64,000 bases of DNA from Allomyces macrogynus ATCC 38327 (GCA_000151295.1 GG745338.1:429334-493333); one strand, 5' to 3'; counted from the stretch's first letter, positions 13,364-23,988 are shown. The notes: generated from the sequence alone by a model not told the origin. A program made the numbers and translations.

Positions 13364-14441
13364 AAGGAGCGCGTCTGTTGGGCGCGGGGTGGGTTCATGT
13401 TAAGTCTATATAGTACATCCATATGTTTTGCATTTGAATTGAAATGGCGTGGTGGTGGCAGGCTGGGTGGGTCGGTCTGGGACGCTGACGCCCTCATTCT
13501 TGGTTTTTGATTGATATATGGAAGACATGGTCCCTCATCTTGCATTGTCAAGGGTGATCAAATGATCCGATTGGACCAAACGTCATAATACAAACAGTCT
13601 GCTCATGACAGCTGTTCTTGACTAAACAGACGTATTAGGCGGACTGTGGTCTTGACATCTACCAACTTGATGCTGTCTCAAGTTCAAATCTTTTTGGCCA
13701 TGCTTTGGCACATATCAGGTTTATTTATCGCCCAATGCCCCACTTGTGACATGTACAAATCCTACACACAGTGGCCCTGTTCAGTCAATGAAACTTTGCA
13801 GCCAGCTAACAACCACAATGCACGCCAACTGGCACCCACGCATGGCCAGGACTTTGACGTGGACAGGTGTGACATGCTTGGTCGGTGATGCCAGATGCTG
13901 ACAACACTGGGCAACACTGAAAAACCCATACACACATGATTGCAACATGACGCCTTGACCTGTGTGAGCTCCACAGCAGCTGTTGCAGATTATCCGCACC
14001 ATTTTGGACCTCTCCAACTGCATCAGTTCACGGCCACAGTTGATGTAATTACCCCCTTCTCTCTCATTCGACCATTTCTCAGCATCTTGTTTGTTTCATG
14101 TATCAGCAGCACCTTCAACCAGCCATGAGCCATCAATTCAGCAGCACTTGTGTCTGGCTGCTTCCCCTCCTCCACCATCCTGCTTTGATCAACAACAAGG
14201 TGTGCCTGCATTCTGTTCATTTTGAAATGGTCATGGCCCAAACACCAATGCCATGCCCTGGTCATGACTGTCACTGATCATGACACTTTGCTGCTGCTTC
14301 CTTCTCTGCAGGTGTTATGGCAGCAGTTGAACCTGATCGCATAACTTGCTGCACTCGACTCGCCCGCATCTCGCCACCCGTTATTCGATCGCACGCGCCG
14401 ACGCCGATTGCCCAGCTCGTACCTGATGCTCAGCGCCTGAC
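13364..14441. other. Lower-GC spacer without a recognised gene
   Basis: About 1.1 kb that is visibly richer in A and T than its surroundings from about 13385 to 14310. Only short random frames are present. Near 14290-14312 a pyrimidine-rich stretch ending CTCTGCAG looks like a splice acceptor, so a 5'-UTR intron of the next gene is possible. I found no tRNA, LTR or inverted repeat. Confidence 0.5.
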
Positions 14442-17400
14442 ATGCCCGTTGCCGTGCCGCCGCCCCCGGCGCCCGCGCGGCTGCCCAATTCTGCACGACC
14501 GGCATCGCACTCTTCCTCCGTGGCCAAACCTTCTCCACCGCCACGGCCACGCGCGACGACCTCACATGCTGCCGCCGACTCGACCGCAGACTGGACCCCG
14601 TACCTGCGCGCCAACACGTCGCATTCCAGCAGCGTCGCATCTTCGCGGTCGCGCGGCGGCGGAAGCGTCTCGGCAATGTCGCTGCACGGTGATGGTGGAG
14701 CATCGGCGTTGTCGCTGCCCGACACGGTCATTTCGTCGACGAGTTTGTTGCCGGACAACGCGGCACTACATCATTTGCTCAACTTGACGGCCACCGACGA
14801 TGGGTATTCGGTGACAGAGTCGGGCACGACGTCGGACAGCGCGTCGGCCGTCCAGTTTACCACGCGGTCCGTGTACGGCGGCGATAGCCGGTCCGCGACG
14901 CCCATCGCTCCACCCTCCACCATCCCCGCTCCCGCCGCTCCCGCCGCTCCCGCTCTCGCAGCCGCACCTGCCGACGAGGATAGCGACCACGGAGCCTGGC
15001 GGCAAGTTCCGGCCGTATTGCGCGAGACGGTCAAGCAGATTCTCGTCGCCGCATTGCAGCAGAATGCCGCCGCATTGACTTGCACGCCACCGCGGCTCGC
15101 CGACCGCGACCCGTCCGCGATCGACGCGCGGCTCGCCAGTGTCGAAGACGCGCACTCGCAACTCGCGCACGACCACGGCCGACTGCGCGCGGCGCACGAC
15201 GCGTTGCAGGCGACGCATACGCGTGTTCTCACCGAGTACGAGCACCTGCGCGCGCGGCACGACGAGACGCTGCGCCGGGTGGACGTTGTGCAGGCGCAGC
15301 ACGCGCAGGAGATGGCTGAACACGAGCAGCGGTATGACAAGGCCATGCACAGGTTTGACGCGCTCCAGGCGATGCACGACTTGGTGCTCGAGCGATTGCA
15401 TGTTGTGGAAACGTGCCACGACACCGAGACGCAGGATGGACGGCAAGTGGAAGCGATGCGCGGCCAGCTTGACGATCTACGGTCACAGCACGACGCGCTC
15501 GATTCGAAATACCAGCAACTTTGCACCAAGCACGAGGATTTGAGCACCAAGCACGAGCAGCTCGGCGCCGACTTTGCCGTAGCGCGCGCAGGCCAAACGA
15601 CTTTGCACAAGAGCCACGAGGCACTTTGCGGCGACGTGGATGCAGTTCAAGAGGATATGGCCGTGTTGCGCAAGGAGAACGACTCCCTCCGCGACGACGT
15701 GGGGACAATTCAGTCAGACGTTCCCGCACTTCGCAAGGAATTTAACACACTGCGCGCCGACATGGACGCAGTCCAGGCCGAGACCACCGCGTTCCGCCAG
15801 GAGCAGGATGTTCTGCGCGCCGACGTTGACGCGGTCCACGCGGGTACCGCTGCGTTGCGCAAGAGGCACGACGCCCTTCGCGTGGACGTTGTGGCCCAAT
15901 TTCAAGAATCCAGATCGCGACGACCCGAGCGTCCCGACTTGCATGCCACCGACTTCGAACGGCTCGACCGGCACGCCGCGTCCACGACAGCCGAAGTCGC
16001 TGACCTTGCGGCCCGCGTCGCGAGTCTCGATGTGGTCGTCGAGTCCCTCGCGGCCAAGGCGCTCTTCCTCGAAGCGCGGCTCGCCGAGTCCACGTCCCGC
16101 CCACCGTCCCCAACCCCGTCCCCTGCACCCGCAGTAACCTCCACTTCCACACCAAGACCCATTCCACCCGAAACGGTCACCCTGCCCGTCGACGAATGGC
16201 ACGCGCACCTCGTCGACGTGCGCAACGCCATTTTCCGCGACCTGCACCGCACGCTGCTTGCTGAGATCCGCGCGCCCGCCGCGCCGCCCGCGCCGCCGCC
16301 CATGCTCGCACTCGACCCGGACTCGTCGCAGGAACCGCTCGTGCGGCGGCTCGACGTGGAGCTGCTCGTCGAGGCGCGAGTTGATGAGCTGGTCCCGCAG
16401 CTCGACCAGGTCGCGGCGCGCACAGCCGACGCGGAACTCGCGATCCAGGACTTAACCGAGGCCGTCACGCAAATGCACGAGCGCATGGCGCTTGCGAGCG
16501 ACGTCGCGCAACTGCGCGCGGTCGTGCAGGTCGTGCATGCGGCGACGGCCGAGGTGAAGGCGAACATCGAAACCAAGGTTCGTGGAGTGTTCGATATGCG
16601 GCGTTTCGATGCGCCGCTAACGTGCTTCTACTTCCCGTAGCTTGCGCAAAGCGCCACCGAGCAAGACTGCCGCGCGCGGCACGACCAAGCGGCTGACTAC
16701 GGCCGGGACCTTGCTGACCACGTCCGTGCCGTCGCCGACTCGCTCGCGTCACTCCAGGCGCAGGTGGGCGAGGCCGACGCGCGCGTTACCGCATCGCTGA
16801 CCGCGAAACTCGATTCGGCCGCGCTCGACGAGCTCTTGCGGCACGTGGCCACGCGCGACGACATGAAAAAGTACCTCGAAAAGAAGTGGGCCGTGCTAAG
16901 CCGGCACTTGGTCCAGAATGAGGTGGTCCCGCTCGTCGTTGCGCACGCGCGGAATAATGCACCGGACGTGGCCGCGCAGCAGCAGCAGCAGATGCAGCAA
17001 CAACAGCAGATTCTCCAGCAGCAACAAGAGCAATGGTGGGCGCGCACGACCGCGCGCGTGGATGCGGCCGAGGCCACTGTCGCGGCCGTCCAAGACGTGG
17101 TACGGCGGGTCGGAGACGACGTGCGCGCCGTTGTCGAGCAGCTCGAACTGCACCAAGAGCAGCATAGACCCGCCGGGTCCAGCACGCTCACCCCGTCCCC
17201 GTCGCGACGTGTTGACGACGTCGACACCGACGCGCTTTCTCAACCGGGGTTCCAGCTCGACGCCGAGTCGTACGACATTCTGCACCACAAGCTCGCGTCG
17301 ACCATGGACGAGAAGCTCTTCCTACTGGCCTCGGAAATGTCGGCCATCCGCGCCGCGCAGGCGCACCTCGCGACCACGTTGGCGTGGCGCACGGCCATGT

Positions 17401-17816
17401 GGCTGTGGAAGACCGGCACGCTCAAGCACGGGTCGGCGATCCCGTGGACCGTCGAGGCGCAGAACACGGACACGACCAATTTCGTCTGGGAGCCCGGGCA
17501 CGCTGTCGTGCGCGTCGCCGAGGCTGGCGTCTATGAGCTGGCGTTTGCCTTCTTCACCAAGTGCAAGCCGTCGATCCAGGTCGTTGTGAATGGCGAGTCG
17601 GTCATGTCGGCGATCCATTCGCCGACCTACACTGTGCACCATGGTTCCGGGTACGTGACCGACGGCGACACGGGACGCACGCACGCGGGCGCCGTCACGG
17701 GCATGTCGTTGCACGATTATTTGGCGTTGCCAGCCAAGTCCACCGTGTGCCTCCACTGGCACGGAAAAGTGGACCACGCGGTCGAGGGGTTTATGACGCT
17801 GCGCAGGCTCAACTGA
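14442..17816 (+). CDS. Large coiled-coil protein with a C-terminal C1q/TNF-like domain
   Basis: Two exons, 14442-16577 and 16641-17816 (intron GTTCGT...TAG), give 1103 residues. Residues 1-200 are Pro/Ser/Ala-rich. From about 230 to 560 there are long coiled coils with a repeated register (HDALQATH, HDALDSKYQQL, KHEDLSTKHEQL, then units such as LRADMDAVQAETTAFRQEQD and LRADVDAVHAGTAALRK). A Pro-rich linker near 570-600, a second coiled coil, a Gln-rich block (QQQQQMQQQQQ) and another coiled region follow. The last ~130 residues form a compact beta-rich region: GHAVVRVAEAGVYELAFAFF, IQVVVNGESVMSAIHS, GMSLHDYLALPAKSTVCL, and the ending EGFMTLRRLN. This looks like a C1q/TNF jelly roll (GxYxxxF core, NGxxV, C-terminal GFxxLxxL). 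The domain call is by pattern only. No signal peptide or membrane segment, so it is probably cytoplasmic or cytoskeletal. Confidence 0.75.
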
Positions 17817-18247
17817 ACTGACTTCGGGGGGGAGGGACTCGAAAGTGTCAAGTAATCGCGCAGAGACGGTGTGGAGATGAATAGACTGGGTTGCATCTCA
17901 CGGGTGTGGATGGTGTTTTCGTTCGGTCTCGTCTTGCCGGCCAGCAATGGACCACATATGAGGCGAAGCTGCGAGTCTGCCATTCGCAATGAAGTGAAGA
18001 TAATGCTGTGGGCCTGCAAAAGAGCAAAACAACACGACGAAGAGCGACTCAAGATTGAAGGACTGACGGATTGCTTTTGAGAAAGTTCATGCGACGAGCA
18101 AGTGGTTGAAGAAGCACATGAGAAATGCGCCCAGATAACCATTGCATTGGATGCGACAGCATTGGATGCGACACAACACAACGACAGCATCTTGCGCCAA
18201 CCCCACACCGCAACAGCCCTCCAAATCGCACGGCATCCCAACGACGT
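17817..18247. other. Convergent spacer
   Basis: About 430 bp between the coiled-coil/C1q-like gene (+) and the end of RPS13 (-). It holds both 3' UTRs. A 17-bp near-repeat (GCATTGGATGCGACAGCATT) occurs near 18142-18172; nothing else is recognisable. Confidence 0.5.
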
Positions 18248-19662
18248 TTACAGACCAACAAGGGCGGCGGCGTTCGACGACTCGCTGTGAGGAAAAAGAG
18301 CGCAAACAAGGTCAGTCTTTGCGTCTGCGGCCGACAGGAGCACCCCACGCGAATGCACTTCCATCCACAAGAAGCAGTTCGGACGGAGGCGACCAGCGCC
18401 AGAGTCAACCAACGAGCACCGAGTCGGACATCGTCCACGCTGGTTGCGTCGCGGCCGGCAAGGAGCACGGCTCACAAGCGCACCAAAACCCGAATGCTGT
18501 CGGAGCGCGACCATCGCGAACCCCATGAGATGCCGATCCGACAATGGGACCTGGCGGGGAACGGAGACGCATCCAAGTCCGAGGACACGCGCGCGCAAGC
18601 GCAACGTGCCCGTCATTCCTGCGCAGTAGAGAGGAGAAAGATCGGGCATCAAAACCCACACGCCGAACGGCGTCTTGCGGCACGGAAACGGAAAATCGCG
18701 ATCGAGATCTTGGGCAAAACGAAAGTTGCACGTACTACTTCCACGTCGGCGGCAGCTGACCGGCCGTCTTGTAGTAGCGAGCGAGACGGTGGATACGCGA
18801 CTCGATCAGAATCAGGCGGAACTTGGAGTCACGGTCCTTGCGGTGGCGCTCCATGTGCTTGCGGACCGAGACGGCCTTCTTGATCAGGTGGTAGAGGTCC
18901 TCCGGGATCTCGGGGGCGAGACCTGCGCGATGCCGAAACAGGAGCGAGTCAGCAAAAACTGCTCGCAAGCACCGAGACCATGCGTGCGCGCGTGCGTGCG
19001 AGCGAGAGAGAAAGATCGCGAGCGGGTTTCGGGCAGCGGAGAGCAAAAATCAGAGGGAAACCGAAAAATGACGATCACGTTCGAGAACACGAGCGCGCGG
19101 GAATTGCCAGCCGTTTGCGAGAAACAGCGAATCAGATGAAGTTACTATCGTCCTGGAGGTCGCCTTGGATACACCGAGACTAAGGATCAGAAACACGGAC
19201 CAAATTGTGTATGATTTTCATCATCACGCAATCCGGCGACGCCACACTCCGTCTGTGCTTCGTCATGTCCCCTCCGATATTTGCTTCCCCGCTCAAAAAA
19301 TCCCAAAATCCCGCTTGTTTCGTGCACAATGGCAGCAGAGTCTTCTGGACCTCGAAAGTCGCGGCGTTGCACGCACGCGCGCACGAGCATCGCATGGTGC
19401 AAAAAGCACCGGGAATGCGAGCCGTACCGTTCGACTTGAGGATACGCAGGACCTTGTTACCGGTGATGGTCTTGACCTGCGGGACACCCTGCGAGTCGCG
19501 GAGCGTGACACCAATCTGCGACGGGGTCATGCCCTTCTTGGCGAGCTTGCAGATCGACTCGACGACCTTGGCGGGCGTGGCCTTGCACCAGGCCGGGGGC
19601 GTGCGGCGGTAGGGCAGGGCCGAGGCCGAGATACCCTTGCCAGGAGCGTGCATGCGACCCAT
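18248..19662 (-). CDS. RPS13: 40S ribosomal protein uS15 (RPS13)
   Basis: Small-subunit ribosomal protein binding helix 22 of 18S rRNA. Three exons, 19662-19428, 18922-18736 and 18284-18248, give 152 residues (family about 151). Exon 1 encodes [20 protein letters not shown] through LRILKSNG. Exon 2 runs from [20 protein letters not shown] to GQLPPTWK. The tiny last exon (37 nt) supplies [12 protein letters not shown], matching the conserved C-terminus YESSTASALV; without it an in-frame TAG would end the protein after TWK. The introns are unusually long for this window, 505 nt (18923-19427, GTACGG...CAG) and 451 nt (18285-18735, GTACGT...CAG). The first contains a snoRNA. It is divergent from the Mid1-like gene, 440 bp away. 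Confidence 0.95.
19127..19229 (-). ncRNA. snR18: C/D-box snoRNA, U18-like (LSU rRNA 2'-O-methylation guide)
   Basis: Lies inside intron 1 of RPS13 on the same strand, the usual place for an intron-encoded box C/D RNA. Read on the minus strand there is a C box ATGATGA (19224-19218, overlapping GTGATGA), a D' box CTGA (19190-19187) and a D box CTGA (19135-19132). A short GCG/CGC terminal pairing (19229-19227 with 19129-19127) brackets them. The bases just before D' (TTGGTCCGTGTTTC, complement of 19190-19203) are a perfect 14-nt antisense to the universally conserved LSU rRNA sequence GAAACACGGACCAA. The residue pairing with the fifth base upstream of D' is the A of AAACACGG, which by position corresponds to the A649 site of yeast 25S rRNA guided by U18. 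The guide before the D box is unassigned. Gene ends are approximate. Confidence 0.82.
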
Positions 19663-20101
19663 GTTTGAAAGTTGTTGGGGGTTACGACGGCGGGGGCAAA
19701 GTCGATGAACCGGGAAGAGGGAGAGCAGATAGGTGGGCACGGCCGTACATCCGTTGTGGCCAGTCGGCCAACACTGGACTGTGCAGTTGCAGGGAGTGTG
19801 CGGTGGAGACTAGTCACATGGAATCGATGCCAAATCTGTCAACGCGCTTGTACCGCACGCCGCCGTTGGCCTCCCGCACCACGCCACCACCAACTTCATC
19901 GTACATCGGCGCCGCGCTTCACACCATCACCAGCTGCACCCACGAGCACGGCGGCTAGACGACGCACAACTTGCGGCAGCAGCGTACCACGCTCAAATGC
20001 GCCGCAGCTCGACCGCGAAACCGATTTCCAACGAGATCACCATGCCGTGTCCACCACCTGCAAGGAGCCGCAGACCAAGCACTACAAGCAGGCGCCTCGC
20101 A
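19663..20101. other. Divergent spacer RPS13 / Mid1-like gene
   Basis: 440 bp that should contain both promoters. Nothing beyond pyrimidine-rich stretches is recognisable. Confidence 0.45.
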
Positions 20102-20962
20102 ATGCATACCGCCACGACCCTGGTCCTCGCCGCCCTCGTCGTGGTCCTCTCCACCACCGCGTTTCTGCCGCCAGTCTCCGCCGCCCGGCCCGCACACTGT
20201 GCCCAAGTGCCCGGCCCGCTCAGCTTCTGCTCATCGCAATCCGGGAAATACGTGGCCTTCCCCGCCGTCTCGGGTCCCGGCACCAACGCGACGCTGCGCG
20301 CCTACGCGCTCTCCACCGACGCCTACGCGCGCGCGGTCCACGGCAATTGGACGCTGGCCCTGCGCGCCGTCGACTGCCGCGACGACCCCGTGCAGCGGTT
20401 CAGTCTGTTCCGCACGTGCGCCGACTGCGCAACCGCCTACCACGAATGGCTCTGCGCGACGCTCTTCCCGGAATGCGTCGACCCGGAAACCGACCCGCCG
20501 CTCGTCTGGGACCCAAACAACCCAACCGCCGACGCGCACAACGCGTCGAAGCCGCTCGTGCACGTGCGTGCTGTCGAAGACGCCTCGAGTATGCGTGCCG
20601 CGGCCCTCGGTTACCTGGCGACAGCTAACCTGACGGCCATGGCCGCGAAAGACGAAATCTCCGGCGCGGCGCCCGTTGGGGGGATTGCAGAGCTGGAAGC
20701 CGCGCACGCAGTTCTCGCCAAGGCTGATACGAAAGTGCCTGAGTTCCCGTTCCGGCCGCCGTGCATCGACGTGTGCTACAAGGTCGTCACGGATTGTCCG
20801 GCGACGCTCGGGTTTGCATGCCCGCGCGTCAAGGGGCTCGTCACGCCGCATCTCGAGCAGGTGCAAGGGGTTAGCGATCCGACGGCGTGGGCCGGGTACT
20901 GGGCGCTCGTCGCCAACGTGTTCCCGGACTACGACGTCATGTGCAACCCGACGGTGCCGTAA
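20102..20962 (+). CDS. Secreted Cys-rich protein resembling Mid1/FAM155 calcium-channel subunits
   Basis: Single exon, 286 residues. Residues 1-27 (MHTATTLVLAALVVVLSTTA, then FLPPVSA) form a good signal peptide with cleavage expected near VSA|A. The mature part is Cys-rich. It has two blocks typical of the Mid1/FAM155 (NALF) family: CADCATAYHEWLCATLFPEC in the middle and PPCIDVCYKVVTDCPATLGF|ACP near the end. Several N-glycosylation sequons are present (NAT, NWT, NAS, NLT). In fungi Mid1 partners the Cch1 channel in calcium uptake. This protein is short for Mid1 (usually over 500 residues) and has no clear transmembrane helix or GPI signal, so it may be a minimal paralogue or a secreted Frizzled-like Cys-rich protein. 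The ATG at 20102 starts the signal peptide; an upstream in-frame ATG at 19997 would bury it. Confidence 0.65.
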   Translation: MHTATTLVLAALVVVLSTTAFLPPVSAARPAHCAQVPGPLSFCSSQSGKYVAFPAVSGPGTNATLRAYALSTDAYARAVHGNWTLALRAVDCRDDPVQRFSLFRTCADCATAYHEWLCATLFPECVDPETDPPLVWDPNNPTADAHNASKPLVHVRAVEDASSMRAAALGYLATANLTAMAAKDEISGAAPVGGIAELEAAHAVLAKADTKVPEFPFRPPCIDVCYKVVTDCPATLGFACPRVKGLVTPHLEQVQGVSDPTAWAGYWALVANVFPDYDVMCNPTVP

Positions 20963-21286
20963 CGCTGCGTGGTTGGTGAGTGGGTGGAGAAGCGGCATGG
21001 CAGTTCTGGCAATCAATCCATGTGCGAGTTGTGCATTTCGCTCGTGTGTTTTGAGGTTCGGTCTTGAGGTTTTGACTTTTAGTCTTGAGGTTTTGGCCAG
21101 AGCCACAGCCAGGGTTCCGAGGTTTTGGCTCCCCTCAGTCATCTGACTGACCGGGTTTGCAGTCCCAGAAATTGACCGTCCTGTCGCGCCCGTCGCCGCC
21201 CAACTTCACACCCATCGACCCCCGCCGTGACCGCGCCGGCTCGCCTGTTTCTCGACCGCCAACTTGCCGCATCTCTGCCGTCCGCC
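20963..21286. other. Short spacer with GAGGTTTTG repeats
   Basis: 324 bp between two same-strand genes. Between about 21048 and 21130 the motif TTGAGGTTTTG or a variant occurs four times. This is probably simple-sequence drift in the 3' UTR or promoter of the homeobox gene. Confidence 0.5.
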
Positions 21287-22384
21287 ATGGAGGTCCGCGC
21301 GCGCATCGCGCGGCACGCGCTGTTCCCGCTCGTCACGGAAATGACCGTCTACCGGCACCGCGCGTCGGTCGCGACCTCGACGACCGAAATGCAAAAGATT
21401 CTCGCCGGTGTCTCCGACTCGGTCGAGCGCCATTTCGCCGACCACGGCGGCGACAAGCCCGGCGCCGTCCCGCCCGCGCCGAACCCGGTCCCGCCGCCGC
21501 CCATGGTCATGTTCCTCGACACGCTGTCGGACACGCAAATCGACCACTTGGTGCGGTCGGCTGTCGTCATTCTCATCTCGCACATTCTCGAGTTCCACGA
21601 ACATGTCGAGGCGCTCGAGGCCGTGTTTGAAGGCGTGCTCGTGCGGGCCGCGAATGAGTTTAATGCCCTGATTGGTGGGGCGTCAATGCTCGGCGGTGGA
21701 GTCGTCGCCGGTAACCATCCGTCGGCCGCGATGACCGCCGGCGGGCTCGGCGGGAAGCGGTCGATGATCGACGAGCCGCCGGGGCCCGACGGGCAGAAGA
21801 AGCGCGCCAAGCGCACGAATCACCGGCCCGAGGTCACGGAGCTGCTGCGCAATTGGGTCACCAAACACGTACGCTTTGTTGCTGTCTCTGATCCATCCTG
21901 TCCACATGTCTCACTCGCTGATCACCTCCACCCGAGCCAGGAAAACCACCCGTACCCGGACGAAGAGCAAAAGAAGCTGCTCTGCGAGCTGACCAAGCTC
22001 TCGCGCGAGCAGCTCGACCACTGGTTCATCAACGCGCGCCGTCGGTTCCTCAAGGACACCAAGGCCGCGCGCGAGGGCAACCCGAAAGTGCTAAAGTATA
22101 GAGCCGGCAAGGGCGCACGCGCGCGCAAGTCGACCACCGCCGCCGCTGCTGCGACACCGGCTGACCCGGCGGCGGCGGCAGCAGCGGTGGGAACCCCGGA
22201 GGCCGACGTGTCTGGCATGCCGCTGCCGCCGCCCATGGCACCCGCGGCGGTCGCTGACGGGACGGCCGTTGGTGCTCAGCTGCAGCTTGAAATGGCGTCG
22301 CCGCTGATGGCGAGCGCGGGACCAGACCCGCAGGGCGGTGCGGGTGAGCCGATGGACCAGGACCCGCCTGGGCGTGTGCAGTGA
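21287..22384 (+). CDS. TALE-class homeodomain transcription factor
   Basis: Two exons, 21287-21868 and 21941-22384, give 341 residues. The 72-nt intron (GTACGC...CAG) is a multiple of three without a stop, so it also reads through; removing it restores the homeodomain. After a basic stretch (KKRAKRTNHRP, from residue 171) helix 1 is PEVTELLRNWVTKH. The TALE loop is ENHPYPDEEQKK, helix 2 is LLCELTKLSREQ, and the recognition helix is LDHWFINARRRFLK. The WFxNxRRR core and the three-residue loop extension define the KN/TALE class (Meis/Pbx/Cup9/Tos8-like; fungal mating-type HD1 proteins also belong here). The N-terminal 150 residues are helical, the C-terminus Ala/Pro-rich. No target or mating role can be assigned from the sequence; no HD2 partner lies nearby. 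Confidence 0.88.
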   Translation: MEVRARIARHALFPLVTEMTVYRHRASVATSTTEMQKILAGVSDSVERHFADHGGDKPGAVPPAPNPVPPPPMVMFLDTLSDTQIDHLVRSAVVILISHILEFHEHVEALEAVFEGVLVRAANEFNALIGGASMLGGGVVAGNHPSAAMTAGGLGGKRSMIDEPPGPDGQKKRAKRTNHRPEVTELLRNWVTKHVRFVAVSDPSCPHVSLADHLHPSQENHPYPDEEQKKLLCELTKLSREQLDHWFINARRRFLKDTKAAREGNPKVLKYRAGKGARARKSTTAAAAATPADPAAAAAAVGTPEADVSGMPLPPPMAPAAVADGTAVGAQLQLEMASPLMASAGPDPQGGAGEPMDQDPPGRVQ

Positions 22385-22577
22385 TGGGGCTTGTTTGTGA
22401 TGCCGGCGTGTTGTCGTGTATTTATTTTCGCGAGCCTGGTGGGCCGTGGCCATGCAACAAATCATCTTTCTCGTTGTGATCGGTCTGTTTCTATCTTGAC
22501 CTGCCGAAGAATGGATCCATCAAGCACCCATGCGGCCATGCCCGCAACCAAAATCCCCCCTCCTCCCGCGTTTCCAT

Positions 22578-23988
22578 TCATTGACAACTGAAAACCCGCA
22601 GCGACTTATCATCCGCGACCGTCGCCAGCCGCGTGCCGGCCTCATTATAAGCCACCCCCCACACCTGGTCCTGGTGATGGTCGAGCGTGTGCAGGCACTG
22701 CTTGGCGCGAATGTCCCAGACCTTGACGCGCTTATCCGAGGACCCGGATGCGATATGGTCGACGGCGCCCGCGCCCACGTTCGACGTGGACCCGCCCGCC
22801 GGAGACCACGCGACCGATAGGACCCACGACGCGTGGCCCGCGAGTGCGGCGACCTGGGACCCGTGGTGCACGTCGTACATGTGCACGCGCTTGTCGTCCG
22901 ACGCGGAGACAAGGAATCGACCGTCCGGCGAGAAGGACAGGGAGCGGACGGACATGGCGTGGCCTGGCGTGGGGAAGGATAGGTCAGAGTGGTGATCCGA
23001 AACCGCAAAAGAGGGCGGCGGTCTTGAACGCACCGCTCAATGTCGACACGAGCCGGCCCGTGGTCGTGTCGAAGACGTGGATCGCGCCGTTTTCGGCTCC
23101 GCTCGCCAAGTAGTTGCCCTGCTGCGACTGCACACCGTGCCGAGGCCGTTAGACCCCGGTCGACCACGATCGGTTTTCAAAAAATCAAACCGTACGTAAG
23201 CGAGTGACATGATGAACTTGCCCTTGGTCTCGAGCACCTGCACACGCTCGCCCGACTCGGTGTTGTAGATGTGCACGTTGCCCGCGTGCGTGCCCGTGGC
23301 TACGTGCGGCCCATGTGGGTCGCAGGCGACAGTCCACACCTCAACTAGAGTCCAACGCCAAAAGTGAATCAGTTTGGACGGTGTCAGACAATGCCCACGG
23401 TTCGCCGTCCGCGTACCGGGTTCACCCTCAATCGTCTTGACGTGCGTCTTGTCGTCCATGTTCCAGATCTTGATTCGACTGTCGAGCGAGCTCGAGACAG
23501 CGTCTACCACCCGCAGATCGTGAGCAACCGCGGCAACACGCACAAGCAGCTGGAATGGCGCGTACACCGGCCGGTCAAGTCCGTGGCGACCGAGATCACG
23601 CCGAGTTCGTGGCCGTGGAACGTGTGCAGGGGCTCGAGTCCGCCTTCCGCGTTCCTAGCATCGCAGAGAGCTCAGCGACCGAGCTGGTGCGGCGTCCAAA
23701 TTTGAAGGGCACGGACCAGATTTTGACGGCGTTGTCGACGGATCCCGTCACGAGGCGGCCACCGCGGCCCCATGCGACGCCCCAGATGCCGTCCTCGTGG
23801 GCTATACATGGGTCCTGATCAGTCTTGGGCCGAGTGGGACGGGCTGTAGCGGCTCAACATGGTGCACCATTGTCAATGGCGCCGACCGACGTGTACTGGT
23901 CGTGATGAGGTAGGTGTTGATTACATCGTCAGTGGATCTGCGCGAAAATGTTGATTCCATTCCGAGCTGTGGTATCGTGCGCTACCAT
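22578..23988 (-). CDS. SKI8: WD40-repeat protein Ski8/WDR61
   Basis: Seven-bladed WD40 scaffold of the cytoplasmic Ski complex (mRNA decay with the exosome); in animals also a PAF1-complex subunit. Pieces read on the minus strand are AHEDGIWGVAWG and LVTGSVDNAVKIWS (exon ending 23801 upward), FHGHELGVIS, SSSLDSRIKIWNMDDKTHVK, VATGTHAGNVHIYNTESGER, GKFIMSLAY, YLASGAENGAIHVFDTTTG, and the last exon HAMSVRSLSFSPDGRFLVSA through DHHQDQVWGVAYNEAGTRLA to the stop at 22578. These match WDR61 blade by blade. At least six introns are needed. Those at 23802-23867, near 23345-23430, near 23125-23195 and near 22965-23035 are clear; the junctions at 23530-23690 are not resolved. The start at 23988 (ATG immediately followed by an intron) is tentative. 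Confidence 0.82.

Noticed and set aside
18736..18738. Premature stop in RPS13 after PPTWK
   Set aside because: A GTACGT donor lies at the stop and an exon 451 nt further on supplies the conserved C-terminus [10 protein letters not shown] in phase.
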